From positions 434,001 to 498,000 of the forward strand of contig JAUXVU010000018.1 in assembly GCA_030680295.1 (NCBI GenBank): a stretch of DNA of 64,000 bases. The letters are read 5' to 3'. Positions 61,573-64,000 of this stretch are shown here, piece by piece (the first letter of the stretch is position 1; every line of letters begins with the position of its first letter). The notes beneath the pieces are model-generated. The model saw nothing but the letters and a program-made list of their open reading frames with translations, did not search any database and was not told the origin of the DNA. Source of the DNA: Moraxellaceae bacterium. GTDB taxonomy: Bacteria; Pseudomonadota; Gammaproteobacteria; Pseudomonadales; Moraxellaceae. The translations under genes and the position numbers were made by a program.

Positions 61573-62858
61573 GCCGCTTGCTCCTTAGCGGTGTCGGCTG
61601 TTAGCCAAGGAATGCTGGCACCCAACTTTTGCGCCACAGCCATGCCAGCCTTAAGCCCATCTTCATGAAAACCATATCCAGCCCAAGCACCGCAAAACGA
61701 AATGCGGTCTAAACCTTGAATGGCATCCAAGCGAAGCTGTGCGGCATAAGCCTGGTTGTCCAATAAGGGGTGAGCATATTCAATCACCTTGATAATTTTG
61801 CTGGCTTTTGGTGGTGTGGGCGGGTTGAGCGTGACAAAAACACCGCATTGAAAAGGTAAGACCTGTAAGCGATTTAACCAATAGGTAACAGCAACTGGCC
61901 GGCGACCATCCTGCAGGTCGCCGGTGTAGTAATTCCAAGCAGACCATGCCTTGCGACGTGACGGCATTAAATCCGCATCGGTATGTAAGTAGGCCATATT
62001 AGGTTGGTAACGAATGGCAGATAAAACGGACTTTTCTTCTGGCAAGGCATCTTTCAGGATGCGTAGTGCCTGATCGGTGTGAGTGGCTAAAATGACATGG
62101 TCATATAGTTCACTACCGGCACCAGTTCTTAGTTTTACGCCCTCAGTTGTACGTTCGACCGAAAGCACTGGGGCGTTCAAACGGACATCACCAATGTCTG
62201 CACATAGGCGTTTGACGTACTCACGTGAGCCCCCACGAATACTTTTCCACTGTGGTCTATTGTTAACTTGTAGCAGGCCATGATTGATACAGAACTGAAT
62301 AAAGGTCTCAGCAGGGAAGTCCGCCATTTCATCCATCGGACTAGACCAAATGGCAGCACCCATCGGCAATAAATACCAATCCCTAAAAGCTTGGCCATAA
62401 CCTTCTGCAATTAATAACTCGCCCAGTGTTTGATTGCTGCCGCGTGATTTGGCTAAAAGCTCGTGTGAGCGTTTATTGAAATTCAAAATGTCGCGAATCA
62501 TGCCCCAGAATTGTGGGCGCAGCAGATTGCGCTTTTGTGCAAATAAGGTGGTCAGGTCAGCGCCAGCCCACTCTAAGTTTTCATGCGGCAATTTCACGCT
62601 AAACGACATTTCACTGGTCGTGGTGTCGATATTTAGCAACTTAAACAGTGCAATCAGGTTAGGATATGTGCGGTCGTTATGAACTAAAAAACCGGTATCC
62701 ACAGGGTAGTGTAGGTTGCCTAAACTGACATCAACGGTGTTGCTATGGCCTCCGGCATAATCAGCGGCCTCAAACACAGTGACTTGGTGCTGGCTGCGTG
62801 TTAACAACCAAGCGGCGCTGAGTCCTGCAATGCCTGAACCTACAACAGCAATTTTCAT
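61569..62858 (-). CDS. FAD-dependent oxidoreductase (amine oxidase superfamily)
   Basis: A 429-residue flavoprotein. The N-terminal dinucleotide fold is AVVGSGIAGLSAAWLLTRS (GxGxxG at 7-12). Later features are PVDTGFLVHNDRTYPNLIAL and ISFCGAWAGYGFHEDGLKAG at the C-terminus, typical of the superfamily that holds phytoene desaturases and monoamine oxidases. It is the first gene of the five-gene operon. Companions suggest oxidation or desaturation of fatty acyl chains. Substrate is unproven. Confidence 0.92.
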   Translation of the reverse strand: MKIAVVGSGIAGLSAAWLLTRSQHQVTVFEAADYAGGHSNTVDVSLGNLHYPVDTGFLVHNDRTYPNLIALFKLLNIDTTTSEMSFSVKLPHENLEWAGADLTTLFAQKRNLLRPQFWGMIRDILNFNKRSHELLAKSRGSNQTLGELLIAEGYGQAFRDWYLLPMGAAIWSSPMDEMADFPAETFIQFCINHGLLQVNNRPQWKSIRGGSREYVKRLCADIGDVRLNAPVLSVERTTEGVKLRTGAGSELYDHVILATHTDQALRILKDALPEEKSVLSAIRYQPNMAYLHTDADLMPSRRKAWSAWNYYTGDLQDGRRPVAVTYWLNRLQVLPFQCGVFVTLNPPTPPKASKIIKVIEYAHPLLDNQAYAAQLRLDAIQGLDRISFCGAWAGYGFHEDGLKAGMAVAQKLGASIPWLTADTAKEQAA

Positions 62859-62938
62859 GACAAACCCACTCCAAACTCTGTGTTGACCTAGCGATTTCGC
62901 TGTTTTCTACATGCTAGACTCAGGTCAGCGTTGATCTG

Positions 62939-62955
62939 TTACACATGTCGTGTAA
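62939..62955. promoter_or_regulatory. Candidate CarH/LitR operator
   Basis: TTACAC (62939-62944) and GTGTAA (62950-62955) form a perfect inverted repeat with the spacer ATGTC, 80 bases upstream of the FAD oxidoreductase start and 31 bases before the ABC exporter start. MerR regulators bind such repeats. The TACA core resembles the element described for CarH-type repressors. Whether it controls one or both divergent units is not shown. Confidence 0.6.
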
Positions 62956-62986
62956 AAAAAGTGAAAAATTTACAAGGAACCTGTCT

Positions 62987-63922
62987 ATGACAGCTGCATT
63001 GCAACTTTCGGGTGTTTCCAAAACATATAAATCAGGGGTTCGCGCCTTAGACAATCTCGACTTGACTGTTGAGCCGGGTGACTTTTTTGCCTTGTTAGGC
63101 CCAAACGGTGCGGGTAAATCAACCACGATTGGTATTGTCAGTTCGTTGGTTAAGAAGTCGCATGGTAGCGTCAGCATTTTTGAGTTTGACTTAGACAAAG
63201 ATTTGACAGAGGCGAAACGACAGCTGGGCGTGGTGCCTCAAGAGTTTAATTTTGGCCAATTTGAAAAGGTCATTGATATTTTGGCCACACAAGGTGGTTA
63301 CTACGGTTTGCCACGAAAGCGTGCCTATGATCAGGCTGAGAAATATTTGCACCAGTTGGGGCTGTGGGAAAAGCGTAATGAACAAGCGCGTTTGTTATCA
63401 GGCGGGATGAAAAGACGCTTGATGGTGGCCAGAGCCTTGGTGCACGAGCCTCGTTTATTAATTCTTGATGAGCCAACGGCAGGCGTGGACATTGAGTTAA
63501 GGCGCTCCATGTGGGACTACCTGACTAAATTAAATCAGCAGGGCACTACGATTATTTTGACCACGCATTATTTGGAAGAGGCAGAAAGTCTTTGTCGAAA
63601 TATCGCCATTATCGATCACGGCCGTGTGGTGGAAAACACCAGCATGCGGTCGCTGCTGAGTAAGTTGCAGCAAGAAACTTTTGTGCTGGACTTGGATAAA
63701 TCCATCAGTGACACACCTCAGCTTGAGTCATACGCGTTTAAGTTAGCGAGCAGTCAGTCGCTTGAGGTGGAAATTAAGCGTGGACAACATTTAAATGAAG
63801 TCTTTGCCATGTTAAGTCAGCAAGGTATTCACGTTTTAAGCATGCGCAATAAAACCAATCGTTTAGAGGAGCTTTTTGTGCGCTTGGTGGAAAAAAACCT
63901 AAATGAAGGAGCTACAGCATGA
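62987..63922 (+). CDS. yadG: ABC transporter ATP-binding protein, YadG type
   Basis: A 311-residue ABC ATPase with Walker A LLGPNGAGKSTT (about 39-50), signature LLSGGMKRRLMVARAL and Walker B LLILDEPTAGVD. The C-terminal extra segment is usual in YadG and ABC-2 exporters. The frame opens at 62945, inside the candidate operator; ATG 62987 with AAGGA upstream is the proper start. It overlaps the permease gene as ATGA. Substrate is unknown. Confidence 0.93.
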   Translation: MTAALQLSGVSKTYKSGVRALDNLDLTVEPGDFFALLGPNGAGKSTTIGIVSSLVKKSHGSVSIFEFDLDKDLTEAKRQLGVVPQEFNFGQFEKVIDILATQGGYYGLPRKRAYDQAEKYLHQLGLWEKRNEQARLLSGGMKRRLMVARALVHEPRLLILDEPTAGVDIELRRSMWDYLTKLNQQGTTIILTTHYLEEAESLCRNIAIIDHGRVVENTSMRSLLSKLQQETFVLDLDKSISDTPQLESYAFKLASSQSLEVEIKRGQHLNEVFAMLSQQGIHVLSMRNKTNRLEELFVRLVEKNLNEGATA

Positions 63923-64000
63923 GTCAGTATGAGTCTGTTTTTGCTGCTTCAAACCGTGTGGCATTAACCACTATTGTGGTGAAAGAGATTCGACGTTTCA
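63919..64000 (+). CDS. yadH: ABC-2 type permease, YadH-like (partial)
   Basis: The first 27 codons are in the window; the gene runs off the right edge. It starts MSQYESVFAASNRVALTTIV and continues VVKEIRRF, matching the N-terminal KEIxRF of YadH permeases. It overlaps the ATPase gene by four bases. The rest cannot be assessed. Confidence 0.8.
   Translation, partial: MSQYESVFAASNRVALTTIVVKEIRRF

Overview
The window is chromosomal DNA of a flagellated gammaproteobacterium, most likely in the order Pseudomonadales. The inference rests on gene order. The run aspS-yebC-ruvCAB-ybgC-tolQRAB-pal-cpoB-queE-queC, the neighbouring gcvR-bcp-tusA-bepA-nadA set, the run thrS-infC-rpmI-rplT-pheST-ihfA-merR-tRNA-Pro, and the flagellar order flgKL-fliC-flaG-fliD-fliS-fliT-fleQ-like-fliEFGHIJ all match Pseudomonas-type arrangements. 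Base composition is moderate and coding density is very high. No insertion sequence, prophage, CRISPR array or rRNA was seen.

Layout. (1) 1-13308: late and middle flagellar genes, with a near-consensus sigma-28 promoter before fliC and a sigma-54 promoter before fliE. The activator gene in front of fliE is a FleQ-like protein without a receiver domain, and fleS/fleR are absent. (2) 13354-17600: quinone oxidoreductase, lipocalin, flavodoxin-fold reductase, an AraC regulator and a sterol-desaturase-family hydroxylase. (3) 17644-33249: housekeeping block with NAD synthesis, M48 protease, TusA, peroxiredoxin, GcvR, queuosine synthesis, Tol-Pal, Holliday-junction RuvABC, YebC and AspRS. (4) 33343-40388: a redox block with Fe-superoxide dismutase, a RegB/RegA-like two-component pair, DsbD and ccmABCDE. 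(5) 40400-45081: tamA-tamB. (6) 45171-52777: translation block thrS to tRNA-Pro(GGG), in which infC starts at ATT and overlaps the thrS stop. (7) 52892-57185: a ComEA-like secreted protein, a cytochrome P450, a 523-base AT-rich gap with three clustered DnaA-box-like sequences, a SpmA-SpmB fusion and a solo ParA ATPase. (8) 62858 down to 57193 on the minus strand: a five-gene operon of FAD oxidoreductase, DUF1365, cyclopropane-fatty-acid-synthase-like methyltransferase, a CarH/LitR-type B12-binding MerR regulator and a photolyase. It diverges from an ABC exporter (yadG/yadH type) cut by the window end.

The most interesting element is region 8. The regulator keeps the residues that bind adenosylcobalamin in the light sensor CarH, and a perfect TTACAC-N5-GTGTAA inverted repeat lies in the divergent promoter region. 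This predicts light control of a membrane-lipid-modifying operon. Other points worth checking are the DnaA-box cluster, the receiver-less FleQ-like activator, overlapping inverted repeats before it, and the sodB terminator abutting the two-component sensor gene.

All assignments come from reading the sequence and from knowledge of the families. No database search was run.
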